Origin: Desulfurococcales archaeon
GTDB taxonomy: Archaea > Thermoproteota > Thermoprotei_A > Sulfolobales > Desulfurococcaceae
Reading direction: 5' to 3'
Length of the DNA stretch: 8,618 bases
NCBI GenBank assembly: GCA_026985375.1
Contig: JALSQP010000111.1
Location: 1 to 8,618 of the forward strand
The translations under genes were made by a program, and so were the position numbers. Positions 1 to 5,107 of the stretch are shown here, one piece after another (within the stretch, counting starts at the first letter, position 1; every line of letters starts with the position of its first letter). A model generated the notes under the pieces. It ran no database searches. It was not told the origin of the DNA and saw nothing but the letters and a program-made list of their open reading frames with translations.

Positions 1-92
1 AGGCCTATTATCCACCGGGGCACTTTGTTTGACGCTACAAGCACTACCATTAATACTAGCAATGATATTATGATGACGTTGTACATTATCAT
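1..92 (-). CDS. N-terminus of a small membrane protein (partial, runs off left edge)
   Basis: The reading frame opens with ATG at 92 and stays open to the window edge, giving about 30 residues that begin MIMYNVIIIS. Residues 4-20 are almost entirely hydrophobic (I, L, V, M) and are followed by SNKVPRW, as in a signal anchor or first membrane helix with a basic flank. A GGAG ribosome binding site (99-102) sits 6 nt before the ATG, which is the main reason for accepting the start. It lies on the same strand as, and about 100 bp downstream of, the DUF4405-like gene. Too little is visible to name a family. Confidence 0.55.
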   Translation of the reverse strand, partial: MIMYNVIIISLLVLMVVLVASNKVPRWIIG

Positions 93-174
93 ACTAATCT
101 CCTATGATATGCTACTAAGTATCAATAGCAACACATTAGTCATCGGAGAACTATTACATGTAGAAAAGACTATT

Positions 175-180
175 AAAAAA
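175..180 (-). terminator. T6 tract after the DUF4405-like gene
   Basis: On the minus strand a run of six T lies 16 nt past the TAA of the two-helix membrane protein. U-tracts of this type end transcription in archaea. It would separate this gene from the partial gene at the left edge. Confidence 0.35.
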
Positions 181-195
181 GATACGGGTAAGCCA

Positions 196-444
196 TTATT
201 TTCTGCACTTAAAATAATTCTTCAGCGCATTCCAGTTTAGATACACATGTATTATTGCTAGTCCCGACGCCACGAAACCCGCGTATACGTGTATATAGTC
301 TATAATCCAAGCCGGTATCCATGTGACTACACGATACAACACATTAGTTGTTCTCAAATACAGTACTACGCCTGAGACGAATACTAGTATAGCTGAGATT
401 AACAGGCATATGGACACTATTCTCCTTATGTTGTACATGTTCAT
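196..444 (-). CDS. Two-helix membrane protein, DUF4405-like
   Basis: Small integral membrane protein of 82 aa with helices at about residues 8-29 and 46-69 and a basic C-terminal tail (NYFKCRK). The second helix carries H52 and H66, 14 residues apart, followed by Asn-Trp. This resembles the H...H-x-x-LNW pattern of DUF4405 proteins, which are thought to be relatives of cytochrome b-type heme proteins. The frame also allows GTG at 453 and ATG at 447. The GTG is itself part of the GGTG ribosome binding site (451-454), so ATG at 444, 6 nt after that site, is the best start. It follows the surface-protein ORF with the same orientation and a short gap, so the two may share a transcript. Family assignment is from motif memory. 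Heme binding is inference. Confidence 0.65.
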   Translation of the reverse strand: MNMYNIRRIVSICLLISAILVFVSGVVLYLRTTNVLYRVVTWIPAWIIDYIHVYAGFVASGLAIIHVYLNWNALKNYFKCRK

Positions 445-463
445 CATGTTCACCTTCTATGAT

Positions 464-952
464 TTATTCGCTCTTCTCTAAAACTAGGGTGCCACTAACA
501 ATTGTTTTCTCCGCCATGAGCCTACCGGAGCCAACTACTTTACAAACAGCTATGATTGTGTCACCAGGCTTAATTAGCCCAACCACCTCCGCATCTGTTA
601 GCGTCTTATTGTTATGAACATCGAGCCATGTTCCCCTGACATATACTGGCTTATTCCCTACGACGATGTAGCGTGACTCAGTATTGACTGCAACAGCTTT
701 CCCTGTAATGTTCGTATATGTCTCTTCTTCTGTAGATGCCTGTGTTGTAATAGGAATAATTATAGTGGTACTAGTATTGTCTGCTTGCTCCGCCGAAGTA
801 CAGAATTCCGCTACTACTCTCTCCATGGTTCCCTCAGGACATCCAGTACCATAGTAGTAGGTGACAGTTAGTATGCCAGGCGAGTTCACCTTTATAATCA
901 GTATTCTCTCATATGTCTTGGGATCAACTAGTTTACCTCCATCATCGCTCAC
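464..952 (-). CDS. Extracellular beta-rich protein, probable C-terminal part of a broken pilin-like gene
   Basis: I do not recognise a named family. The 162-residue frame opens with GTG at 952. There is no signal peptide, although the composition is that of an exported protein: beta-strand pattern at about 15-40 (ERILIIKV, LTVTYYY), a Thr/Ser-rich linker at about 50-80 (TSTTIIIPITTQAST) with sequons NTS and NIT, and a compact C-terminal domain at about 80-160 rich in V, I and G (KAVAVN, RYIVVGNKPVYVRG, IKPGDTIIAVCKVV) that looks like a small OB-like barrel. The frame continues sensibly upstream of the GTG (DWHVEYSVSGGIEVV) with no usual start codon. The GTG is therefore probably not the true start, and this is likely the downstream part of the prepilin-like gene at 1110-1295. 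No ribosome binding site was found before the GTG. Confidence 0.55.
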   Translation of the reverse strand: MSDDGGKLVDPKTYERILIIKVNSPGILTVTYYYGTGCPEGTMERVVAEFCTSAEQADNTSTTIIIPITTQASTEEETYTNITGKAVAVNTESRYIVVGNKPVYVRGTWLDVHNNKTLTDAEVVGLIKPGDTIIAVCKVVGSGRLMAEKTIVSGTLVLEKSE

Positions 953-1109
953 AACCTCTATTCCCCCAGAAACACTATATTCTACATGCCAGTCGGAATA
1001 CGGACACGGCTGTGAGTGCTTAAAAATACACGTAGATCTTTACATTGATGGTTTCACCAGCTGGAACAATTGCTTTACCTGGCTCGACAACCAGTCTATC
1101 TGCACCCTG

Positions 1110-1295
1110 CTAAGACGCTAGCTGTGGCACAAGGATTTGTACACCCGATGGCTGAGACGTAGCTATTGTTGTCTGTATTTTTGCCTCATATAGTGCGTTG
1201 TCGATCACTCCGATTATTACGGGAAATAATGCTACAAACACAGCTATGACCACTGCCGCCGTTAATCCTTTGCCTAACCCCCTCATATTGAACAT
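1110..1295 (-). CDS. Type IV prepilin-like N-terminus (ends at internal TAG)
   Basis: The first 61 residues of a prepilin-type secreted protein. The N-terminus MFNMRGLGKG is followed by LTAAVVIAVFVALFPVIIG. This is a short basic leader, a KG|LT site matching the archaeal prepilin peptidase (PibD/FlaK) motif with cleavage after G10, and an uninterrupted hydrophobic helix as in archaeal type IV pilins and archaellins. Its helix would pack into a pilus core after processing at the membrane. An ATG at 1286 (MRGLGKG) is an alternative start. Neither has a clear ribosome binding site, so translation may be leaderless. The ORF is short for a pilin because of the TAG at 1110-1112, beyond which coding-like sequence continues in frame to 1020. 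Signal class: fairly sure. Function as a working pilin: doubtful. Confidence 0.6.
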   Translation of the reverse strand: MFNMRGLGKGLTAAVVIAVFVALFPVIIGVIDNALYEAKIQTTIATSQPSGVQILVPQLAS

Positions 1296-1433
1296 CTATT
1301 CATTTATTTCTCATATTATTATCAGCTAACAAGGTAAAAATAAAGATAATTAACGAGAGGTATTAACAAATTGTGAATAAGAGTTTATTATCTCTAACAG
1401 CTATTTCCAAAAAATCCAGCAGCACACTATTGT

Positions 1434-1800
1434 TCATGCTATCCTTACAGCAGTAGGGTATTTACCACCAAACGCTACGTCAACTATTACGAAGATCATT
1501 TCTCCAGGCGATATACTCTCCTTAGGGGGACTGAAAGAACCAGTATATATTTTTGGCCCAGCGTGACTATGTGAATAACGGATAGCCCAGTATTCATTTT
1601 AGCTTATAATCGTGTATGTTCATCTGACTACTAGTTAAAAACACTAATACCACTATCTTCATAGTCAGGGTTTAGCACATATGGACTCGACATATCAAAT
1701 AATTGCTTTGCCTATGTGACCGTATTCTGCTATAAAATCGACCCAAATACTGTGTATCGTAAAGGTCTACCTCTACATCTAGGAGTTTTGTTAAAGAGAA
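1434..1800 (-). pseudogene. Remnant of a second pilin/adhesin-like gene
   Basis: No intact gene, but pieces of coding-like sequence in different frames on the minus strand. The best piece is an open stretch from 1598 to TGA at 1434-1436, 54 residues without a start. It includes NEYWAIRYSHSHAGPKIYTG, a proline/serine segment with SISPGEMIFVIVDVAF, and the ending PTAVRIA. An upstream piece around 1700-1790 reads TKLLDVEVDLYDTQYLG in another frame. The W-x-x-x-YS start and the later beta strands resemble the downstream ORF (DWHVEYS, ERILIIKV). I therefore infer a decayed paralogue in tandem, with at least two frame changes and several stops. No signal peptide is recognisable at its presumed 5' end, so the upstream limit is a guess. 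Confidence 0.45.
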
Positions 1801-1841
1801 TTAAAGAGATCTATCCATTGACGAAGTATTACTAAATCGAG

Positions 1842-1846
1842 AAAAA
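1842..1846 (-). terminator. T-rich terminator of tRNA-His
   Basis: After the tRNA-His 3' end the minus strand reads TTATAATTTTCTTTCG and then TTTTT at 1842-1846. Successive T-tracts are typical of archaeal transcription termination. Confidence 0.4.
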
Positions 1847-1865
1847 GACGAAAGAAAATTATAAG

Positions 1866-1967
1866 GGCCCGGGCCGGGATTTGAACCCGGGACCTCCGGG
1901 TTTCTGCCTCCTCGTTTTCATCGGAGGCCACAGCCCGGCGCTCTAACCAGGCTGAGCTACCCGGGCC
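1866..1967 (-). tRNA. tRNA-His (GTG) with a 26-nt intron
   Basis: The minus strand folds as a full tRNA: acceptor GCCCGGG/CCCGGGC, D arm GCTC...GAGC, anticodon stem CCGGG/CCCGG, T arm CCGGG-TTCAAAT-CCCGG. The spliced anticodon loop is CTGTGGA, giving anticodon GTG. An extra encoded G at 1967 (G-1) faces C73 at 1866, the identity pair of tRNA-His. No CCA is encoded. The intron at 1902-1927 lies between positions 37 and 38. Its junctions form a canonical bulge-helix-bulge: 3-nt bulge GGC, 4-bp helix CUGU/GCAG, 3-nt bulge AAA, then inner helix CUCC/GGAG. The archaeal splicing endonuclease would cut GG|C and AA|A. Upstream lies an unusually long GC-rich leader. Confidence 0.96.
1902..1927 (-). 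other. tRNA-His intron (bulge-helix-bulge)
   Basis: 26-nt intron at the standard 37/38 position. The mature loop is restored exactly when it is removed. The inner CUCC/GGAG helix is closed by an 11-nt loop. Confidence 0.9.
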
Positions 1968-2046
1968 ACCTTTGTAGACTGTTGCGCCGGGCTTACGTGG
2001 CCTAGGTTCTTCATCGCTTTCGCTCTCAGTCCGGGCCCTTCCTGGT
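1968..2046 (-). ncRNA. GC-rich leader of tRNA-His, candidate small RNA
   Basis: From the predicted start near 2046 to the tRNA 5' end lie about 79 nt with no ORF. The part at 1981-2040 is about 62% GC, well above its intergenic surroundings, which in AT-rich hyperthermophiles is a typical sign of structured RNA. It contains CUGA, then GAGCGAAA, then GCGAUGA, resembling a D'/C' box pair or kink-turn, and a possible ACA near its 3' end. I could not find matching outer C and D boxes or a convincing H/ACA hairpin, so the class is open. It may simply be a 5' leader removed by RNase P. Confidence 0.35.
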
Positions 2047-2067
2047 CGATATCTACCATGTATGTGT

Positions 2068-2082
2068 CTTATATTGGTTTTC
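2068..2082 (-). promoter_or_regulatory. BRE/TATA promoter for the tRNA-His transcript
   Basis: The minus strand reads GGAAAACCAATATAAG: an A-rich BRE followed by a TATA box (2068-2075). Spacing of about 26 nt puts the start near 2046, about 79 nt before the tRNA. No better TATA box lies closer to the tRNA. Confidence 0.5.
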
Positions 2083-2099
2083 CCCTTGGTTTTAAGAAA

Positions 2100-2111
2100 A
2101 CATATTTATTT
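2100..2111 (+). promoter_or_regulatory. TATA box for the L40e gene
   Basis: AAGAAAACATATTTATTTAG contains a BRE-like A run and the TATA-like ATATTTATT. The start would fall near 2132, leaving a leader of about 35 nt that includes the GGTG ribosome binding site. It stands back-to-back with the tRNA-His promoter, about 30 bp away. Confidence 0.5.
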
Positions 2112-2166
2112 AGGCGTTATTCTCCATTGTTCTAGGTAAGAAGGGGGCAGAAGCTGGTGTGGAGAT

Positions 2167-2328
2167 ATGCCAATAACTGATCCGGTTAAGCTAAGAATAG
2201 TTTACAATAGGATAATGAATAAGAAGATCTGCAGGAAATGTGGCGCGATAAATCCGCCCAACGCTACAAAATGTAGACGGTGTAAGAGCAAGAATCTCAG
2301 ACCTAAGAGAAGCTTTAAGTTAAAGTAA
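2167..2328 (+). CDS. rpl40e: 50S ribosomal protein L40e
   Basis: A 53-residue basic zinc-ribbon protein of the large ribosomal subunit. It opens [20 protein letters not shown] and continues with two Cys pairs, C22-x2-C25 and C36-x2-C39 (ICRKC, KCRRC), that would bind one zinc ion. The tail is rich in Lys and Arg ([11 protein letters not shown]). The length and the ICRKCGA-NPP-AT-CRRC pattern match archaeal L40e, the counterpart of the eukaryotic ribosomal protein made as a ubiquitin fusion; here it stands alone. A GGTG ribosome binding site (2156-2159) precedes the ATG by 7 nt. An inverted repeat GGTTTG...CAAACC follows the stop (2329-2359) and might aid termination. Confidence 0.93.
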   Translation: MPITDPVKLRIVYNRIMNKKICRKCGAINPPNATKCRRCKSKNLRPKRSFKLK

Positions 2329-2388
2329 GGTTTGATCTAATCGTTTCTGTTACCAAACCAATTCCTGCCTCCAGATTCCTCGTTATAA

Positions 2389-3057
2389 CTAATTTAGTTT
2401 TGACATATGCCTTATGAGTCTGTCAGGACAATCGCTTATGATTGCATCAACTCCTAGTCTATACATTGTTTCTAGCTCCTTAGGATCGTTAATTGTCCAA
2501 GCATAGATCATGTATCCCTTATCCTTTAATTCGGTGACCAACCCGGGTGTAAGCCATGTGTATTTTATTGAGACACCATTTGCTGATGCATCAGAAACTA
2601 TACGTGGAATATCTATTGGCCGTATACTGAGGCTGACCAACGATAAAACTCTGTTTAGCCTATCAGCTACATATTTCACTGCTCTATGATCCTCAGAAGA
2701 AATAGCAAGGCCCAATTCACGTAAATCAATACTAGAGAGAACATCAACGAGTTTCCGAGCAGTCCTTAGATCCTTAATGTCTAGCAAGAGCTCAATACTA
2801 TATTTCTGTGCTAGTTCTAGTATTTCTTCAAATCCGATTTTCTTTAGCAATGGATCACGGTAGAAGAAGTGATAATCTATCCAAGCCATGATCCGTCCAG
2901 GAACACTTGGTCTCTTTATAGGGCTTGGTCCGTGTCTAAGAACAATCTTCCCACTACTCTCATCCAGAGTCAAGTCGACCTCAAAAGCCTTAACACCTGT
3001 TCTCAGATAATACCTTATTATTCTGACTGTATTTGCTCTATGTCCATAAATTTTCAA
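2389..3057 (-). CDS. Glycerophosphodiester phosphodiesterase-like protein
   Basis: Cytosolic TIM-barrel protein of the GDPD family (222 aa, no signal peptide), expected to hydrolyse glycerophosphodiesters from lipid head-group turnover to an alcohol and glycerol phosphate. Visible family residues: H6-R7 (GHRA), E26 and D28 (FEVDLTLD), H42 (RHG), D93 and K95 (LLDIKD, where the family usually has LEIK), and a C-terminal YAWTIND...GVDAIISDCPDR block. The catalytic histidines and metal ligands are therefore present, with a conservative E-to-D change. The N-terminus is compact: the usual residues between HRG and the ENT motif are missing, giving HRANT. The start is TTG at 3057, chosen because it lies just before the HR motif, with GAGG about 10 nt upstream. 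Two tiny ORFs precede it. The natural substrate in an ether-lipid archaeon is unknown. Confidence 0.85.
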   Translation of the reverse strand: MKIYGHRANTVRIIRYYLRTGVKAFEVDLTLDESSGKIVLRHGPSPIKRPSVPGRIMAWIDYHFFYRDPLLKKIGFEEILELAQKYSIELLLDIKDLRTARKLVDVLSSIDLRELGLAISSEDHRAVKYVADRLNRVLSLVSLSIRPIDIPRIVSDASANGVSIKYTWLTPGLVTELKDKGYMIYAWTINDPKELETMYRLGVDAIISDCPDRLIRHMSKLN

Positions 3058-3072
3058 GACAAGCTCGCCTCT

Positions 3073-3228
3073 TTACATGATTTTGTGGTGTGCCTGATTA
3101 ATGCTTAATAGTCTATCTAGCTCCCATAGAGTGCCCAAGACACACGAGGTCACTATACGTGTACGATATAGTTCCTCTCTAGCATTTAGTGTTAGCATCT
3201 TATCTCCTCGGGAAACCACTACAGCCAT
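3073..3228 (-). CDS. Small protein of unknown function (51 aa), upstream of the GDPD-like gene
   Basis: I do not recognise it. The ORF begins MAVVVSRGDKMLTLNAREEL at ATG 3228, has GGTGAGG 9-12 nt upstream, and ends TAA at 3073-3075, directly before the ribosome binding site of the GDPD-like gene. Composition is protein-like, with charged and hydrophobic residues alternating and a helix-prone REELYRTRIVTSCVLGTLWE. Its start overlaps the end of another tiny ORF by 10 nt. The two may be one gene split by an indel. Short length is the main doubt. Confidence 0.35.
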   Translation of the reverse strand: MAVVVSRGDKMLTLNAREELYRTRIVTSCVLGTLWELDRLLSINQAHHKIM

Positions 3229-3299
3229 TGGTATATTCCCTCACCAGAGCTTTTCCGTTTTATGTATGTCTTCATTGGAGTCATTTTGTATATTTTCAT
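3219..3299 (-). CDS. Tiny ORF (26 aa) overlapping the next small ORF
   Basis: ATG at 3299 is preceded by a strong AAGGAG ribosome binding site (3310-3315). The peptide is basic (MKIYKMTPMKTYIKRKSSG) and stops at TAG 3219-3221, 10 nt inside the next ORF. The strong site suggests real translation initiation. It is either a leader peptide, a small coupled gene, or the N-terminal part of a frameshifted gene of about 77 residues together with 3073-3228. Confidence 0.3.
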   Translation of the reverse strand: MKIYKMTPMKTYIKRKSSGEGIYQWL

Positions 3300-3332
3300 C
3301 GCTATAATTCTCCTTGGTGGGAATATGGGCCT

Positions 3333-3347
3333 GATATATGTTTCAAA
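3333..3347 (-). promoter_or_regulatory. BRE/TATA promoter of the small-ORF/GDPD group
   Basis: The minus strand reads TTTGAAACATATATC, a BRE-like GAAA followed by a good TATA box. The predicted start near 3310 is just before ATG 3299, close to the AAGGAG site. The whole group down to 2389 could be one transcript. Confidence 0.4.
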
Positions 3348-3559
3348 GTCACGGTAGTAAGCTATGGACGAGGAATATACACCATATACTCATCCAGAGA
3401 ATGTTGAGAATATTTAGGAAAACCGAGGAAACGACACGGAAAGAAAAATCGAAGTAATAACGATATACGGAAAAGAACAACTATGAAAAACCATACAATC
3501 GTACAAAACCAACCTAGGGCGCACCTATAGCATTATGGAACACCGTAATGCGTTAACCG
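3348..3559 (+). other. Intergenic stretch without a supported gene
   Basis: AT-rich, with short open frames on both strands. On the minus strand 3349-3480 is open (43 codons, with a short hydrophobic end) but has only a TTG start and no ribosome binding site. I see no RNA-like GC-rich segment here. The region separates the minus-strand GDPD group from tRNA-Asp. Confidence 0.5.
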
Positions 3560-3574
3560 TGAAAAATAAAAACC
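3560..3574 (+). promoter_or_regulatory. TATA box of tRNA-Asp
   Basis: TGAAAAATAAAAACC lies about 39 nt before the tRNA, so transcription would start some 10-15 nt upstream of G1. This is a normal arrangement, unlike tRNA-His. Confidence 0.4.
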
Positions 3575-3605
3575 CCAGCCTAGGAATATTATCGAAACCG
3601 GAATT

Positions 3606-3680
3606 GCCGCCGTAGTATAGCCCGGCCTAGTATGCGGGCCTGTCGAGCCCGTGACCCGGGTTCAAATCCCGGCGGCGGCG
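3606..3680 (+). tRNA. tRNA-Asp (GTC)
   Basis: Complete 75-nt cloverleaf without intron: acceptor GCCGCCG/CGGCGGC, D stem GTAT/GTAT with G-U closing pairs, anticodon stem CGGGC/GCCCG with loop CTGTCGA (anticodon GTC at 3642-3644), a 4-nt variable loop, T arm CCGGG-TTCAAAT-CCCGG, and discriminator G73. CCA is not encoded. The GC-rich arms fit a hyperthermophile. Confidence 0.97.
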
Positions 3681-3681
3681 C

Positions 3682-3686
3682 TTTTT
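3682..3686 (+). terminator. T5 terminator of tRNA-Asp
   Basis: CTTTTTCTC begins 1 nt after the discriminator base, a usual archaeal stop signal for a tRNA transcript. Confidence 0.5.
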
Positions 3687-3748
3687 CTCACAAAATCTTC
3701 GCACAAAATATGGATTAGCTACAGAATTATCTTACATCGAAGAGATAA

Positions 3749-3763
3749 GCCAAATATAATATT
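3749..3763 (+). promoter_or_regulatory. TATA promoter of threonine synthase gene
   Basis: GCCAAATATAATATT contains a good TATA box. Spacing predicts a start near 3783, leaving a 26-nt leader with the AAGGT ribosome binding site before ATG 3809. Confidence 0.45.
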
Positions 3764-3808
3764 ACGTCCTTATAATTCTAAGTAATAGGATGTTTCAAGG
3801 TAAGCTCT

Positions 3809-4900
3809 ATGAGGAGCCCAATATATTATTGTAGGAATTGCGGGTTTAAAGAAGAGCTGGGCAAGCACTATTATTGGAAATGCCCAAAATGTGGTGCCCC
3901 TCTGAACCTGATCTATGATATCGAGTGGAGGCCGAAAGGCCATGGAATACTAAGATATAGATCCATGCTACCAGTACAGAATATTAAATATCTCGGTGAA
4001 GGGGAAACTCCTTTAATTAAGAGGAACATTAAGGACAAAAGCTTCCTATTTAAACTCGAGTATCTGAATCCAGGTGGAAGCTTCAAAGATAGGGGAGCGT
4101 CGCTAACCCTATCCTATGCTTCTTCGCTGGGATACACAAGAGTAGTGGAAGATACAAGCGGTAACACAGGCATAGCGACAACACTTTATTCTCGAGTAAA
4201 TAACATGCAAGCAGTCATTGTTATGCCTCAGTACGCACCAGAAGGTAAGAAGAACCTCATCAGACTCCTAGGGGGAAAGATCATAGAGACTCCGACTAGG
4301 CATGATGCGGCCAAAAAGGTTCTCGAGCTAATAGATGGGACAACCTGTTATGTAGCCCATACCTGGAACCCCTTGTTCTTCCATGCCAATAAAACTATAG
4401 CATACGAAGCATACGAAGCGGGGTTTAAACATGGAACCGTGGCTGTCCCTATTGGTAGTGGTTCGCTCTTGCTAGGTATATATAAGGGGTTCAAGGATCT
4501 AGTGGATCTAGGGCTTATCAACACCATGCCTAGAATTATAGGTGTCCAAGGCGCTTCATCGGCACCTATTTATGAATTGATCTATGGAAAACAGTATCGC
4601 GGCGACTCAAGCATTGCCGATGGCATTATGGTTCGTGATCCACCACGTAAACACGAAATAGCTGAGATCATAAAGAAATATGGGGATATCGTGGTAGTAG
4701 ACAATGATGAAATAATATCTTCTCTAAAGGAGCTGATAAGAATGGGGTTTATTGTTGAACCGACAAGCGCCGCACCACTAGCTGGTATTCTTAAATATAT
4801 TGAAGATAAAGGCGACGTAGAAGAACCTATATTATTACCACTCACGGGCTCGGGCTTGAAAATGATAGATTATCTTTACTCGCTACTAAAGAAACAATGA
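3809..4900 (+). CDS. thrC: Threonine synthase
   Basis: PLP enzyme (363 aa, cytosolic) of the last step of threonine synthesis, converting O-phosphohomoserine and water to threonine and phosphate. It begins with a zinc-ribbon (C8-x2-C11 and C25-x2-C28) common in archaeal threonine synthases. The catalytic domain has GEGETPL at 63-69, the Schiff-base lysine K93 in NPGGSFKDRGA, the substrate loop TSGNTG at 116-121, the PLP-phosphate loop GSGS near 216-219, and TGSGLK near the C-terminus. Length and motif order are normal. The ATG follows AAGGT by a few bases, and an upstream ATG at 3790 is out of frame. The gene converges on nop10 with only 6 bp between the stop codons. Other fold-type II PLP enzymes have similar motifs, so substrate rests on overall family resemblance. 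Confidence 0.88.
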   Translation: MRSPIYYCRNCGFKEELGKHYYWKCPKCGAPLNLIYDIEWRPKGHGILRYRSMLPVQNIKYLGEGETPLIKRNIKDKSFLFKLEYLNPGGSFKDRGASLTLSYASSLGYTRVVEDTSGNTGIATTLYSRVNNMQAVIVMPQYAPEGKKNLIRLLGGKIIETPTRHDAAKKVLELIDGTTCYVAHTWNPLFFHANKTIAYEAYEAGFKHGTVAVPIGSGSLLLGIYKGFKDLVDLGLINTMPRIIGVQGASSAPIYELIYGKQYRGDSSIADGIMVRDPPRKHEIAEIIKKYGDIVVVDNDEIISSLKELIRMGFIVEPTSAAPLAGILKYIEDKGDVEEPILLPLTGSGLKMIDYLYSLLKKQ

Positions 4901-4906
4901 AGAGAG

Positions 4907-5107
4907 CTAGGGATCGTAATAAACAGGTTTATCTAGAGCTAAAAGCCCTGTTTTCCTCTTCATTTCAATCCTATAGACAACATACTTATCATCAGGACTG
5001 AATCGATGCGGGTGTGGCACATATAGTTCTCCGCTACAGTACGGACACCTATCATGTCGGAGCGTATATCTGCCGCATCTAGAACATCTACGCATTAGCC
5101 ACTTCAA
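4907..5107 (-). CDS. nop10: H/ACA ribonucleoprotein protein Nop10
   Basis: Small (66 aa) core protein of H/ACA RNPs, which guide pseudouridylation of rRNA; it bridges Cbf5 and L7Ae. It shows the archaeal Nop10 zinc knuckle C8-x2-C11...C21-x2-C24 (CSRCGRYTLRHDRCPYC), then the family signature PHPHRFSPDDKYVVYRIE. The start is TTG at 5107, overlapping the TGA of aIF2 alpha (TTGA). MKWLMRRC matches the usual beginning of crenarchaeal Nop10. The ATG at 5095 would cut this off. The overlap implies coupled translation from an aif2a-nop10 message, an arrangement familiar in archaea. The C-terminal VYYDP tail has little room beyond it because thrC ends 6 bp away. Confidence 0.95.
   Translation of the reverse strand: MKWLMRRCSRCGRYTLRHDRCPYCSGELYVPHPHRFSPDDKYVVYRIEMKRKTGLLALDKPVYYDP

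Larger units (their letters stand above)
464..1295 (-). pseudogene. Composite prepilin-like surface protein gene with an in-frame TAG and a frame change
   Basis: Reading from ATG 1295, the prepilin N-terminus reaches TAG at 1110-1112. The same frame then continues with good protein-like sequence (RLVVEPGKAIVPAGETINV, then KIYVYF) to TAA at 1020-1022. Skipping one base at 1022, within TTT-TAA-G, moves into the frame of the downstream ORF: KHSQPCPYSDWHVEYS and onward to TAA at 464-466. Together they would make a protein of about 283 residues: class III signal peptide, helix, beta-sandwich-like region, Thr/Ser linker and C-terminal domain. The simplest reading is one gene recently broken by a nonsense mutation and an indel in a T5 run. 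Sequencing error or true recoding are alternatives. Confidence 0.55.

Noticed and set aside
25..240. 71-aa plus-strand ORF at the left edge
   Set aside because: Antisense to the partial membrane gene and the end of the DUF4405-like gene; no ribosome binding site and no protein-like pattern.
1020..1112. TAG as a pyrrolysine codon
   Set aside because: No sign of pyrrolysine machinery here and the trait is not known in crenarchaea of this type; a nonsense mutation or error is simpler.
1968..2046. Complete C/D box or H/ACA guide RNA
   Set aside because: Only the inner CUGA/GAUGA-like pair is visible; no outer C and D boxes and no stable H/ACA hairpin could be drawn, so only a generic leader/ncRNA candidate is reported.
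3101..3407. Two plus-strand ORFs (68 and 72 aa)
   Set aside because: Antisense to the small ORFs before the GDPD-like gene, Ser/Leu-rich shadow composition and no ribosome binding site.
3349..3480. 43-codon minus-strand frame with a hydrophobic end
   Set aside because: Only a TTG start directly after a stop, no ribosome binding site, and low-complexity Phe/Tyr-rich content from AT-rich DNA.
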